64,000 bases of DNA from Chloroflexaceae bacterium. Lineage in GTDB: Bacteria; Chloroflexota; Chloroflexia; Chloroflexales; Chloroflexaceae. Each line of letters starts with the position of its first letter. Positions within the stretch are counted from its first letter, which is position 1. Shown piece after piece: positions 25,031-32,575 of the stretch. The notes under the pieces were generated by a model. That model saw only the letters and a list, made by a program, of their open reading frames with translations. It was not told the DNA's origin and searched no databases. Position numbers and translations under genes: made by a program. The DNA is taken from the NCBI GenBank assembly GCA_025057155.1, contig JANWYD010000007.1:186001-250000 (forward strand), written 5' to 3'.

Positions 25031-26025
25031 CGGGCGCCTCGCGGAAGCAGATACTGAGTGAGACGGTAGCGTCGCCGAGCGTCGAGATGCGCCGCCAGCG
25101 CGCCGGCCACATAGCCAGAGCCGGTTATAGCCAGACCGGCCAGGATAGCCGCCGAGCGCCGGATGCCGCCGGGATCGCGCCCGGTGACGGTCTCCGCCAG
25201 CCCCCGCAGCACACCCGAAGGCAAGACGCGGGCCACGTAGTCGCGTTCGGCGGCAAGCCCATCGCGCGAACCGACCAGGCGGGCCATCTGGGCCTTGGAG
25301 AAGCCCTCGGCATAGCATCGCGCGCGGAAATAGGCCCAGCTCGCGCGGCCCTCGGTCACCCGATGGCGTACCCGGGCCTGTGGCACAAAGAGCAACACGT
25401 GATCGCCGCGACGTTGCCACAGGCGGATAGTGAACTCGGTGTCGTCGCTGCGCATGAGATCGTGGCCAACCTGCCCGATCTCGCTGCGGAAACCGCCTGC
25501 CAGTTCGAACGCCTCGCGCCGGAACGACATATTGCACCCGATGAGGCGCTGCACTGGCGCCGGCGCAGTCGGCACGCCACGGTACGTGCAGCCGACCACC
25601 CAGTCGAACTCCTCGGGGAACCATCCCGGTCGCGCGACCGGCCAGAGCGGCTCAATCGCCCCGCCGGCGGCAATGACCTGAGGATCGCGGTACGCCTCGA
25701 GGAGCAGAGCCAGCCAGTCGGGCTCGGGGATGGCATCATCATCGAGAAAGGCGATGATTGCCCCGGTCGAATGGGCCACGCCGGCGTTCCTGGCCCCTGA
25801 AAGCCCTCGCGGGCCACCATTGGCGATCACCCGCACGCCCTCCAGGGCCGGTTCGTCACAGGCCCGCTCGAAGAGCGCCGGATTGTGATCCACCACCACG
25901 ATAATCTCGTGCGGCGGCGCCTGTTGCGTCCGCAGCGCGGCCACGGCGGCCAGCAGATCGCTCCAGCGGGCCTCGGTGTAGGCGCAAATGATCACTGAGA
26001 CAGGCAGATTCCTTGAGGATGCCAC
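25027..26025 (-). CDS. GT2 family glycosyltransferase
   Basis: 332 residues with the GT-A fold: VSVIICAYTEARWSDL at the N-terminus, GLSGARNAGVAHSTGAIIAFLDDDAIPE with the DxD metal site, and the acceptor-side HDLMRSDDTEFTIRLWQRR (ED-type catalytic base). A hydrophobic C-terminal segment (SAAILAGLAITGSGYVAGALAAHL) may anchor it. It overlaps the next gene by four bases. Confidence 0.94.
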   Translation of the reverse strand: MASSRNLPVSVIICAYTEARWSDLLAAVAALRTQQAPPHEIIVVVDHNPALFERACDEPALEGVRVIANGGPRGLSGARNAGVAHSTGAIIAFLDDDAIPEPDWLALLLEAYRDPQVIAAGGAIEPLWPVARPGWFPEEFDWVVGCTYRGVPTAPAPVQRLIGCNMSFRREAFELAGGFRSEIGQVGHDLMRSDDTEFTIRLWQRRGDHVLLFVPQARVRHRVTEGRASWAYFRARCYAEGFSKAQMARLVGSRDGLAAERDYVARVLPSGVLRGLAETVTGRDPGGIRRSAAILAGLAITGSGYVAGALAAHLDARRRYRLTQYLLPRGAR

Positions 26026-26040
26026 GACAAACCTCCTCTC

Positions 26041-27291
26041 TCAATGCGTTGCCTCGACGCCTGGAAAACGGACGGCGACGCTTCGCTGATCCTGCTCACG
26101 CTGCTTGCTTGCAGAGTGCGAAGCAAACAACGCCATAAGCAGAGTGGTGGCGAAAAGTTTCGTGCCGCCAACCACCATCGCCAGTGCGACGATCAGGGCC
26201 TCGCTCGAATAGAACCCGCCGGGAGCGCCCGAAACCCACTGGACGGCCAGGCCGAGGGTCCAGAGACTACCGGCAAGGATGAGCAGCCCGGCGAACCCGT
26301 AGGTGGCGAGACGAACCGGCTGCCGCGTCAACAGATCCAGGATGCGGTTGGGCCGGCGCATGCCGTAATGGGTAGTGTACAGATGCACTACTCCGCCCAG
26401 CATGACTAACTGGAAGCCGGTTAGAAAAGCCATGGCGCTGAAGATCATCGCGTGCAGAGTTGGCGCGCCGCCGGAGAAGCCGGAGGGGCCATGGCGCAGT
26501 ATCAGCAGTGCCGCAAAGGCGAGCAGCCAGAGCAGCAGGCCAGGCAGAATGTAGGTGACGAAGGGATTAAAGATCGCCGCCAGGCGCAGGACGCGCAGGA
26601 GGATCGCCCAGCCGTCACGCAACGGCTTCAGCTTCTTTTCGCCGATGCGCTCGTGGTACTGAATGGGCATGCTATGCGTCTTGAGGGCCAGCAGGCCCGC
26701 CTTGACCATGATCTCGGTCTCGATGTCGAAGCCGTCAGATTCAAGGCGCATCGCCAGCAGATGGCGCCGGTGCAGCCCGTAGAGGCCGCTCAGCACGTCG
26801 TTGCCCTCAACCTGGTGCACGCTGCGGATCAGATGATCGAAGAACAGGTTGCCCAGCCGGTTGACGAACGGGATCTTGTCGCGTCCCTCCTGGCGCACAC
26901 AGCGCACCAGATCGTAGTGATCGAGCTGGCGCGAGATTTCGGGGATGGCGCTGGCAGGGTAAGTAGCGTCGCCATCAATGAAAATCACCTTTTCGCCGCG
27001 AGCATAAGCGAGGCCGGTCCGCATTGCGGCGCCTTTGCCGCGATTGGTCTCGTGGCTGATGATCCGGCAGGGGTAACGCTGTGCAATCGCGACGGTGCCA
27101 TCACGGGAACCGTCGTCAATTACCAGGATCTCGTAGCCTGGCCCCACGCTGGCCAGCACCTCCTCCAGCACCCGGGGTAAGGCTGCTTCTTCGTTGTAGA
27201 CGGGGATCAGGACAGTCGTGTGGATGGGTGAGCGGGCATCCTCGGACACGCCGAGCAGGGTCGGATAGGGGTGGAACGTCGTTGAGACCAC
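26041..27291 (-). CDS. GT2 glycosyltransferase of polyprenyl-phosphate (DPM1/ArnC-like) type
   Basis: 416 residues. The catalytic domain (residues 25-235) shows TTVLIPVYNEEAALPRVLEEV, LVIDDGSRDGTVAIA, TNRGKGAAMRTGLAYARGE and IDGDATYPA, as in dolichol- or undecaprenyl-phosphate sugar synthases; four C-terminal TM helices follow. It likely loads a sugar on the lipid carrier that the GT-C-like protein uses. The start is GTG 27291 with AGGAGGAG upstream. It is the first gene of the cluster, which is read from here towards 16750. Confidence 0.92.
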   Translation of the reverse strand: MVSTTFHPYPTLLGVSEDARSPIHTTVLIPVYNEEAALPRVLEEVLASVGPGYEILVIDDGSRDGTVAIAQRYPCRIISHETNRGKGAAMRTGLAYARGEKVIFIDGDATYPASAIPEISRQLDHYDLVRCVRQEGRDKIPFVNRLGNLFFDHLIRSVHQVEGNDVLSGLYGLHRRHLLAMRLESDGFDIETEIMVKAGLLALKTHSMPIQYHERIGEKKLKPLRDGWAILLRVLRLAAIFNPFVTYILPGLLLWLLAFAALLILRHGPSGFSGGAPTLHAMIFSAMAFLTGFQLVMLGGVVHLYTTHYGMRRPNRILDLLTRQPVRLATYGFAGLLILAGSLWTLGLAVQWVSGAPGGFYSSEALIVALAMVVGGTKLFATTLLMALFASHSASKQREQDQRSVAVRFPGVEATH

Positions 27292-28004
27292 AGGCTCCTC
27301 CTCGTCACTGGGGTTAGATGTAGTAGAAAGATGGGTTCGGAAGGGAGCGCGACGTTATTATTCGATTTTTTACACGGTATCGGCGCTGAATTACCAATTT
27401 GTTACCAGAAGTTCACATTTTTCGTTGTAGTCTTTCTGTAATCTAATTACTTTTGTTAGTACTATGGTGAATATATATGATTTGATACAAGGTAGCGTTT
27501 GATTGGAGCGCCCATTCTGTGGGCAACGATATCGAGAAACGAAGTTTCTCTCCATTCCGCCAGTTTGGGGAGATTGGCCCTGCTCGGCGGCTGTACACGA
27601 CACGCATGTCACGCCGCTTTATATGCGCCGCTCTTGCAAAGCGCGTCCTGACGCGGAGATAGCAGGAGGGCAGGTTCTGAACCTGCCCCTGCGTGCGGAT
27701 ACTGTATCGCGCTGACGACCGAGGAGCGAACCGGCAGGAAAGACAGGGGCTAAACCGTTCCAATACTTGTGGGAATGCAGGAGAACTCGGCGGAGACTCT
27801 TACTGACACACGCGGCGCAGGGGAAGCAGGGGCAAATCATCTTTATTCCCCCTGACTTCCCCCCACCTCTGATGTTTCGGCGCGGCGAACGGGTCAGCGC
27901 AGATCTAGCCAGCGCGTTTGGGCATTAGCACGATGCCGCCCGCCTCCTGATGCGCTGCGCCCGATCCAAAATCCAAAATCCAAAATCCAAAATCCAAAAT
28001 CCCA
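27292..28004. promoter_or_regulatory. AT-rich upstream region of the glycan cluster
   Basis: 713 bp without a supported gene. Bases 27345-27490 are strikingly AT-rich for this genome (for example TATATATGATTTGATAC), giving a plausible promoter and a 5' leader of 100-200 bases for the glycan operon on the minus strand. The ORFs reported here have no recognisable protein character. The right end carries the GATTTTG repeat at 27963-28003. Confidence 0.5.
27963..28003 (-). repeat. GATTTTG tail repeat after BTAD regulator stop
   Basis: Five units of ATCCAAA (GATTTTG on the minus strand) end two bases before the TAA stop of the regulator (28005-28007), so on the coding strand the repeat follows the stop directly. 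It is the purest of the four copies. Confidence 0.8.
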
Positions 28005-29030
28005 TTACCCTACCGCCCGTTCGCGCTGCAACTGGGTGTAGACCCGCACCACCGGATCGTTGCCGGCGCGCGGGTCAACGCGGGCGGCCCGCAGGTAGTG
28101 CTGGAAGGCATGCTCCAGTTCGGCGTAGTGGCCCAGGCCGGCGTAGGCCCGCAGCAGCCAGACGGTCAGGTCGTCGGCGGCGGGGTCCTCGGATAGGGCC
28201 AGGTCGCAGAGGCGGGCGCATTCGTGGTAGCGGCGCTCATTGCAGGCATGCTCGGCCAGGCGTTCGACGAGGTTCAGGAAGTCGCCCGCCAGGAGGTTGC
28301 GGCGCTCGATCAATGCGCTCCAGGCGCCGGAGACATCGGCCATATAGGGGCCCCGGTACAGTTCGAGCGCCTGGGCGTAGAGCGGCGACGCCGCCGCCAG
28401 GCCCTCCTGCTCCTCAAGCTCCGCTGCCAGGGCGCAGAGGCGTTCAAACGTTTGCACATCGGTCCGCACGTGGTCAGGATGCAGCAGGCAGCGATCCTCG
28501 CTGATCACCAGGACGGCGTCGGCCAGCTCTTCGCCCCCCGCCTCGACGATCAGCGTGCGCAGCGAACTGAGCGTGCGTGTGAGGCCGCTGGCGGCGCTTT
28601 CCTGGCCCCAGACAGCGGCCATCAGCGCCTCGCGGCTGAGGCCGCGCCCCCCGGCGTGGATCAGCGCCGCCAGCACCGCCCGCAGCTTGTGGCTGCCCGC
28701 CCGGCCCCGGTCACGCTCGGTCACCTGAGCCAGGATGGGCACGCCCGCCACCCAGACCCGCAACACCCCCAGGCAGGCCGCCTGCACCTCCGGACCGGGG
28801 AGCGGCTCAGAGGCGGCCCGCGGCACGTAGCGCGTCAGGACCTCCTGGGCCTTCCGCACGCGCTGGCGCTCTTCAGCATCGCCGCGGGCCAGCAGGATCC
28901 TCAGGCGCCGGGCTGCTTCATCGCCGTAGCTGCTGTAGAGTAGCATCGCGCTCTGGCGTTGCACCTGCGGATCGTCGTGCAACAGCAGCGGCACGAACAG
29001 GTCGATCAGCGGTGTCGCATAGTTGGCCAT
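28005..29030 (-). CDS. BTAD-domain (AfsR/SARP-like) transcriptional regulator with HEAT-like N-terminus
   Basis: 341 residues. Residues 1-75 look like a HEAT-type helical pair (LHDDPQVQRQSAMLLYSSYGDEAARRLRILL). A winged-helix OmpR-like domain follows (SHKLRAVLAALIHAGGRGLSREALMAAVWG, SGLTRTLSSLRTLI), then a BTAD tetratricopeptide-like domain (LYRGPYMADVSGAWSALIERRNLLAGDFLNLVERLAE). There is no ATPase domain, so it is a short regulator. GGAGGG precedes the ATG. Targets are unknown. Confidence 0.88.
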   Translation of the reverse strand: MANYATPLIDLFVPLLLHDDPQVQRQSAMLLYSSYGDEAARRLRILLARGDAEERQRVRKAQEVLTRYVPRAASEPLPGPEVQAACLGVLRVWVAGVPILAQVTERDRGRAGSHKLRAVLAALIHAGGRGLSREALMAAVWGQESAASGLTRTLSSLRTLIVEAGGEELADAVLVISEDRCLLHPDHVRTDVQTFERLCALAAELEEQEGLAAASPLYAQALELYRGPYMADVSGAWSALIERRNLLAGDFLNLVERLAEHACNERRYHECARLCDLALSEDPAADDLTVWLLRAYAGLGHYAELEHAFQHYLRAARVDPRAGNDPVVRVYTQLQRERAVG

Positions 29031-29484
29031 AGTCCCTCCAGGAGCAGATACCGGGCGTGCATCGGGTCATACCGATACGCGGCGCGCGCCGGCCCGGCTG
29101 CGCCGCGCTGCCCTGATCGGGAATCGCTGTTCTATGCTCACTTGAACGAGAGTTGACCGATTTTTTTCGTAGACCTGGTGTGCGCCTTCCCGCCAGGCGG
29201 GGGCATGGGGAAACCAGGTTTCCCAACGGCCTGCGGGCAGATACGGGCAGGGAACCGGGGAAACCCGGTTTCCCCGCCCTCCTTCGCACAGCCGCGACGA
29301 GCCTGACCAAATGGGCAGGTGGAGTCTGATCAAAGGAAAGTGGCGGGAAGCATCCGTTCGGGTGAAACTCAACACACAAGCTGTTTTCGTGTGACCCGGA
29401 GCACCCCGTTGTGAAGCGCGCCTGACGGCGCGGCGCTTCTTCGTACTGTGCGCCGTCGTATTGCGGATAGAAAGGATGTTGCGT
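29031..29484. other. Intergenic region rich in GGAAACC palindromes
   Basis: No gene. It has two members of the dispersed palindrome family: GGGGAAACCAGGTTTCCC (29203-29220) and CGGGGAAACCCGGTTTCCCCG (29256-29276), near a G+C-rich inverted region. It is the divergent upstream region of the BTAD regulator and the HdeD-like gene, so promoters for both should be here. Confidence 0.45.
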
Positions 29485-30018
29485 ATGGCAACCACGGTTG
29501 TCCCGGCCCAGAGCAGGATTCCCTGGTGGATCGTTTTGCTGCTGGGGATCGCCTACATCATCGCGGGACTGTTCCTGGTGTTTCAGCCGCTGGCGAGCCT
29601 GGTCGTGATCGCCTTGTTCACCGGCGCGACCTGGTTTGTGTCGGGCGTGCTCGATCTGATCAGCCTCTTCCGTGACCGGACGCGCTGGGTGTGGACCATC
29701 CTCAGCGGGGTGATCGGCATCTGGGCCGGCCTGGTTCTGCTTGGGCAGCCGCTGGTAGGCGGCATTCTGCTGCCAGCCGTTTACATCATTATTCTGGCCC
29801 TGAGCGGGGTCGTTCTGGGGATCCTGCGGATCGTGCAGGGCGTCCAGGGTGGCGGCCTGGGGGTGATCATCTGGGGCGCGGTGACGACCCTTCTGGCAGG
29901 CTGGCTGCTGCTGCACCCCCTGGCAGGGGTGGTAGTTCTCCCGTTCGTGTTCGGCATCTTCGCCATCATCGGCGGGATCTTGACCATCATCGCGGCGTTT
30001 CAGATCCGCCAGGCGTAG
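29485..30018 (+). CDS. HdeD/DUF308 family membrane protein
   Basis: 177 residues with six TM helices in three repeats of the DUF308 type (AYIIAGLFLVFQPLASLVVIALFTGATWFVSGVLDLI; ILSGVIGIWAGLVLLGQPLVG; TTLLAGWLLLHPLAGVVVLPFVFGIFAIIGGILTIIAAF). E. coli HdeD is linked to acid and density stress, but biochemistry is lacking. The ATG at 29485 is preferred over 29476 because GAAAGGA ends immediately before 29476. Confidence 0.9.
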   Translation: MATTVVPAQSRIPWWIVLLLGIAYIIAGLFLVFQPLASLVVIALFTGATWFVSGVLDLISLFRDRTRWVWTILSGVIGIWAGLVLLGQPLVGGILLPAVYIIILALSGVVLGILRIVQGVQGGGLGVIIWGAVTTLLAGWLLLHPLAGVVVLPFVFGIFAIIGGILTIIAAFQIRQA

Positions 30019-30047
30019 GCGCCAGTCCCTCGTGGGGGGCACAACGA

Positions 30048-30076
30048 GAGAAGGGCGAAACCCTTTCGCCCTTCTC
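30048..30076 (+). terminator. Hairpin after hdeD-like gene
   Basis: GAGAAGGGCGAAA (30048-30060) and its exact inverted copy (30064-30076) leave a CCC loop. It is a strong stem 30 bases after the stop codon; no T-run follows. Confidence 0.55.
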
Positions 30077-30254
30077 GTGATTCCCAGGGGCGCGGGGGCA
30101 ACCTGGTCGCCCTCTGTGGTATACCGCCCGCATGGCACCGGAGGTTCGGATGTCTACTGATCAGCGCCAGGTTGGGTCTGGCCGGGGCCGCCCCGGTCTG
30201 GCTGCTCACGCCAGCGGGCTGACGTCGCCGCCGCTCCATCGCGGAGACAACACG

Positions 30255-30324
30255 GAGACCTGACAGGGAGTCGTTGGAGCGCCCGGCGTGAATGGGGATC
30301 ATCCACGCCTCCCTGTCAGGTCTC
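30255..30324. other. Long stem-loop downstream of tRNA-Sec
   Basis: GAGACCTGACAGGGAG (30255-30270) and its perfect inverted copy (30309-30324) enclose a second stem, GGCGTG / CACGCC. The whole can fold as a 70-base structure. It lies 88 bases beyond the 3' end of the tRNA-Sec gene on the same strand. It could be a 3' structure of that transcript or a degenerate mobile repeat; no open reading frame is present. Confidence 0.45.
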
Positions 30325-30411
30325 ACATTACGGTCTTTTTTCCTCTGCGATCCTCTGCGGTAAAGATCGGCGATCTCGAAGATGGGCAACGGCCTGCACC
30401 CGGGAAAACAT

Positions 30412-30505
30412 CGAGAGCGCGTGGGAGTCGAACCCACCGGCGAGGCTCGTCACCCCGCCCACAGGTTTTGAAGACCAGGGCGGCCACCGGGCCACGTCCG
30501 CTCTC
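30412..30505 (-). tRNA. selC: tRNA-Sec (anticodon UCA)
   Basis: 94 bases without CCA. It has the selenocysteine tRNA hallmarks: anticodon loop CTTCAAA with TCA; a 6-bp D-stem with 4-base loop (GTGGCC-CGGT-GGCCGC); a long variable arm with 7-bp stem (GGCGGGG / CCTCGCC); T-arm GTGGG-TTCGACT-CCCAC; and an extended acceptor stem of eight bases per side (GAGAGCGG / GCGCTCTC). Two pairs are non-canonical: G-G at acceptor position 8 and T-T in the anticodon stem. CCA is not encoded. This tRNA supports the UGA reading at 4589. The other sel genes are outside the window. Confidence 0.88.
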
Positions 30506-30913
30506 ATGACGATTCTAGCCCTCCCTTACGACCTCTGTCAAACAGGCCCGTTCATGCTCCAGGGCGGTCGCAACGTCTCTGGGGCCGGCCCCGAACCCCG
30601 GGTGTTTCGCTGGTTTTGGCGGCTACGCCGCCCTGATCCCCTCGGAGGCGGACTTTGCATCAATTCTGAAGGTTGCAGAGTAAGGTTCCGGCGCACCTGG
30701 CGACGTTGCAACAGCCCCGGCGCATTCCTGGTGTCGCGTCCCCGCAACTCCACGCCTGGTCCGGAGTGCCCTGAAGGTGCAGACCACGTAGCAGGCAGAT
30801 CCGATATCCTACCGCTACTCCAGGTAGCGGACTTGATTCTTCACCTGGCCAGGCGCCGTGCTACACTTAAAGATCGGCCCTGTAGCGCGCACGTAGCGAA
30901 GGGAGGTGATCAT
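30506..30913. promoter_or_regulatory. Upstream region of the Kelch-type gene
   Basis: 408 bp without a supported gene, also the upstream side of tRNA-Sec. On the plus strand TTCACC (30840-30845) and TACACT (30862-30867), spaced 16, are a weak promoter candidate ahead of the Kelch-like gene. No structured leader was recognised. Confidence 0.35.
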
Positions 30914-32251
30914 ATGAACCGCTACGTGATCCTTGCGCTCGTGTTGTGTCTGGCGCTCGCCGGAGGCGCGGCCAGCCTGGGCCAGCCGCCGGCCTCGGCG
31001 CTCGCCGGTCCGGTGGTGCTGCAAGTGACCCCGTCGCAGGTGTACAACACCACCGCCAGTGAAGTGACCATCAAGGGCTCTGGCTTTGTCGCCACCCCGG
31101 TCGTTACGTTGACCCTGGGCGATCAGGCCCCGATCGTGCTCAGCCAGGTCAGGTTTGTTGACTATGCCACGCTCGTCGTGACGATACCAGCCGAGACCCC
31201 CGAAGGCGCGTATGTTGTCACCGTGTATAACCCTGATGGCTCAAGCCACCACACCGGCCCTGCCGGCTTGACTGTCGTGCGTCCTGGTGATCAGCGCATG
31301 CGCGCCTGGATGCCAACCACGCCCCTGCCGGGCGGCCGTTTCGCTTTCGCCGCCGTTGCCACAGCAGGAAACGTGTATGTAATTGGCGGACTCCTCGGAG
31401 GCGGTTCGGATCAAACCGTTGTGCAGGCGAGGATCATGCCCGATGGCCGGCTTGGACCCTGGCAGGACGCCAGCCAGTTGAACCGCTCTCGCGGCGGAAT
31501 TGTCGGCGTCGTTAGTGGAGAATATATTTATGTAATTGGAGGCGCCATTGGCGCCGGGTTGCCCACCGAACGCACTATCGAGCGCGCCAGGGTGGCGCCG
31601 GATGGCGCGCTTGGCCCGTGGGAGGTGATCGGCGAATTGCCCGAGGTGCGCTACGGGGCTGCCGGGGCCGTGGTTGGCGAGTATCTGTTTATCATGGATG
31701 GCAGAACCGTAGTGGGTGATGTCTCCATGGATACGATACGCGCCCGCATCGCCCCCGACGGAACGCCGGGTCCCTGGGTGGAAGTGGCGCCAACCCGGGG
31801 GCGCAGTGTGGCCGCGGCCAGCAGTGGTCAGGCCATCTTCGTTCTCAACGATGATGGTTCAATCGAACGCAGCCGAATGAATGCCGACGGCAGCCTGGAA
31901 CCGTGGACCACCGTCGCGCCGACCAGGGTCAACCATCGCGGCGGAGCGCTGGCCGTGTTCCAGGGGAGTCTGGTTGTGCTTGGCGGCTCTGGCGGCGCCC
32001 CTCCCAACGTGTATAGCCTGACTAATGTTGAGCGCGCCGACATCAGGAGCGATGGCTCGCTCGGCCCCTGGACGTCTGCGCCATCGCTATTGACGAGCCG
32101 GTCGGCCTTCAGCGTAGCAACATCGAACCAGTGGCTCTATGCCATCGGGAGTACGCCGAGCTATCCCTCTATCCCCGGCGAGCAGCCAGTGGAGTTCAGC
32201 GGTTCGGCGCTGCCGCCTCGACTCTACATGCCGCTGATCGGGCGCGAATAG
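30914..32251 (+). CDS. Secreted IPT/TIG and Kelch-like repeat protein
   Basis: 445 residues. A signal peptide (MNRYVILALVLCLALAGGAASLG) ends near residue 30. An IPT/TIG immunoglobulin-like domain follows (about 38-120: VTPSQVYNTTASEVTIKGSGF), then about six Kelch-like blades with the spacing of YVIGG motifs (NVYVIGGLLGG, YIYVIGGAIG, LVVLGGSGG) and a repeated PDG-LGPW element in each (MPDGRLGPW, APDGALGPW, APDGTPGPW, RSDGSLGPW). The C-terminus LYMPLIGRE resembles the short tail seen on many exported Chloroflexota proteins. Binding partner unknown. GGGAGGTGAT precedes the ATG. Confidence 0.88.
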   Translation: MNRYVILALVLCLALAGGAASLGQPPASALAGPVVLQVTPSQVYNTTASEVTIKGSGFVATPVVTLTLGDQAPIVLSQVRFVDYATLVVTIPAETPEGAYVVTVYNPDGSSHHTGPAGLTVVRPGDQRMRAWMPTTPLPGGRFAFAAVATAGNVYVIGGLLGGGSDQTVVQARIMPDGRLGPWQDASQLNRSRGGIVGVVSGEYIYVIGGAIGAGLPTERTIERARVAPDGALGPWEVIGELPEVRYGAAGAVVGEYLFIMDGRTVVGDVSMDTIRARIAPDGTPGPWVEVAPTRGRSVAAASSGQAIFVLNDDGSIERSRMNADGSLEPWTTVAPTRVNHRGGALAVFQGSLVVLGGSGGAPPNVYSLTNVERADIRSDGSLGPWTSAPSLLTSRSAFSVATSNQWLYAIGSTPSYPSIPGEQPVEFSGSALPPRLYMPLIGRE

Positions 32252-32286
32252 CCGTCGTGATAGCGGAGAGCCTCACCCACTGCAAA

Positions 32287-32318
32287 GGGGGCGGGGAACC
32301 AGGGTTCCCCGCCCCCTT
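32287..32318 (+). terminator. Terminator after the Kelch-type gene
   Basis: GGGGGCGGGGAACC-AG-GGTTCCCCGCCCCC forms a 14-bp perfect stem 36 bases past the stop, preceded by AAA and followed by TT. It is very stable. Confidence 0.65.
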
Positions 32319-32325
32319 GCGCTGA

Positions 32326-32468
32326 TTAGTCTGTAAACAAAGTCTTTCGCTGGACCCCTGCCACCTCCCCAACCCTCCCCCGCCGGGAGAGTGCGCCTGG
32401 CGCCTCCCCCCAACGGGGGGAGGCTGGGAGGGAGGCGGAAATGCCGGGAAACTTACTTCACAGACTAA
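32326..32468. repeat. Family B repeat, copy 2 (intact)
   Basis: 143 bp with inverted ends TTAGTCTGTAAAC and CTTCACAGACTAA. The interior has palindromes CCCTCCCCCGCCGGGAG and CCTCCCCCCAACGGGGGGAGG-type stems. No coding capacity. It is the reference copy used to define the nested insertion at 3791. Confidence 0.75.
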
Positions 32469-32575
32469 TAAGCTGCGCAACCCTAAACCGACTCTGCAAC
32501 CCTCAGCGCCTCTGCGGTACACATTAGAAAACCCGGTTCACCGACCGTTTACGCATGCCCGCCGATCCCCACCGG

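Noticed and set aside
27391-27763. Overlapping ORFs of 70-106 residues in the AT-rich leader
   Set aside because: No ribosome binding site, no domain, and Cys/Arg-rich composition typical of chance frames; the region looks like a promoter and leader.
27963-28003. CRISPR-like array of short repeats
   Set aside because: Units are 7 bases without spacers; it is a simple tandem repeat after a stop codon.
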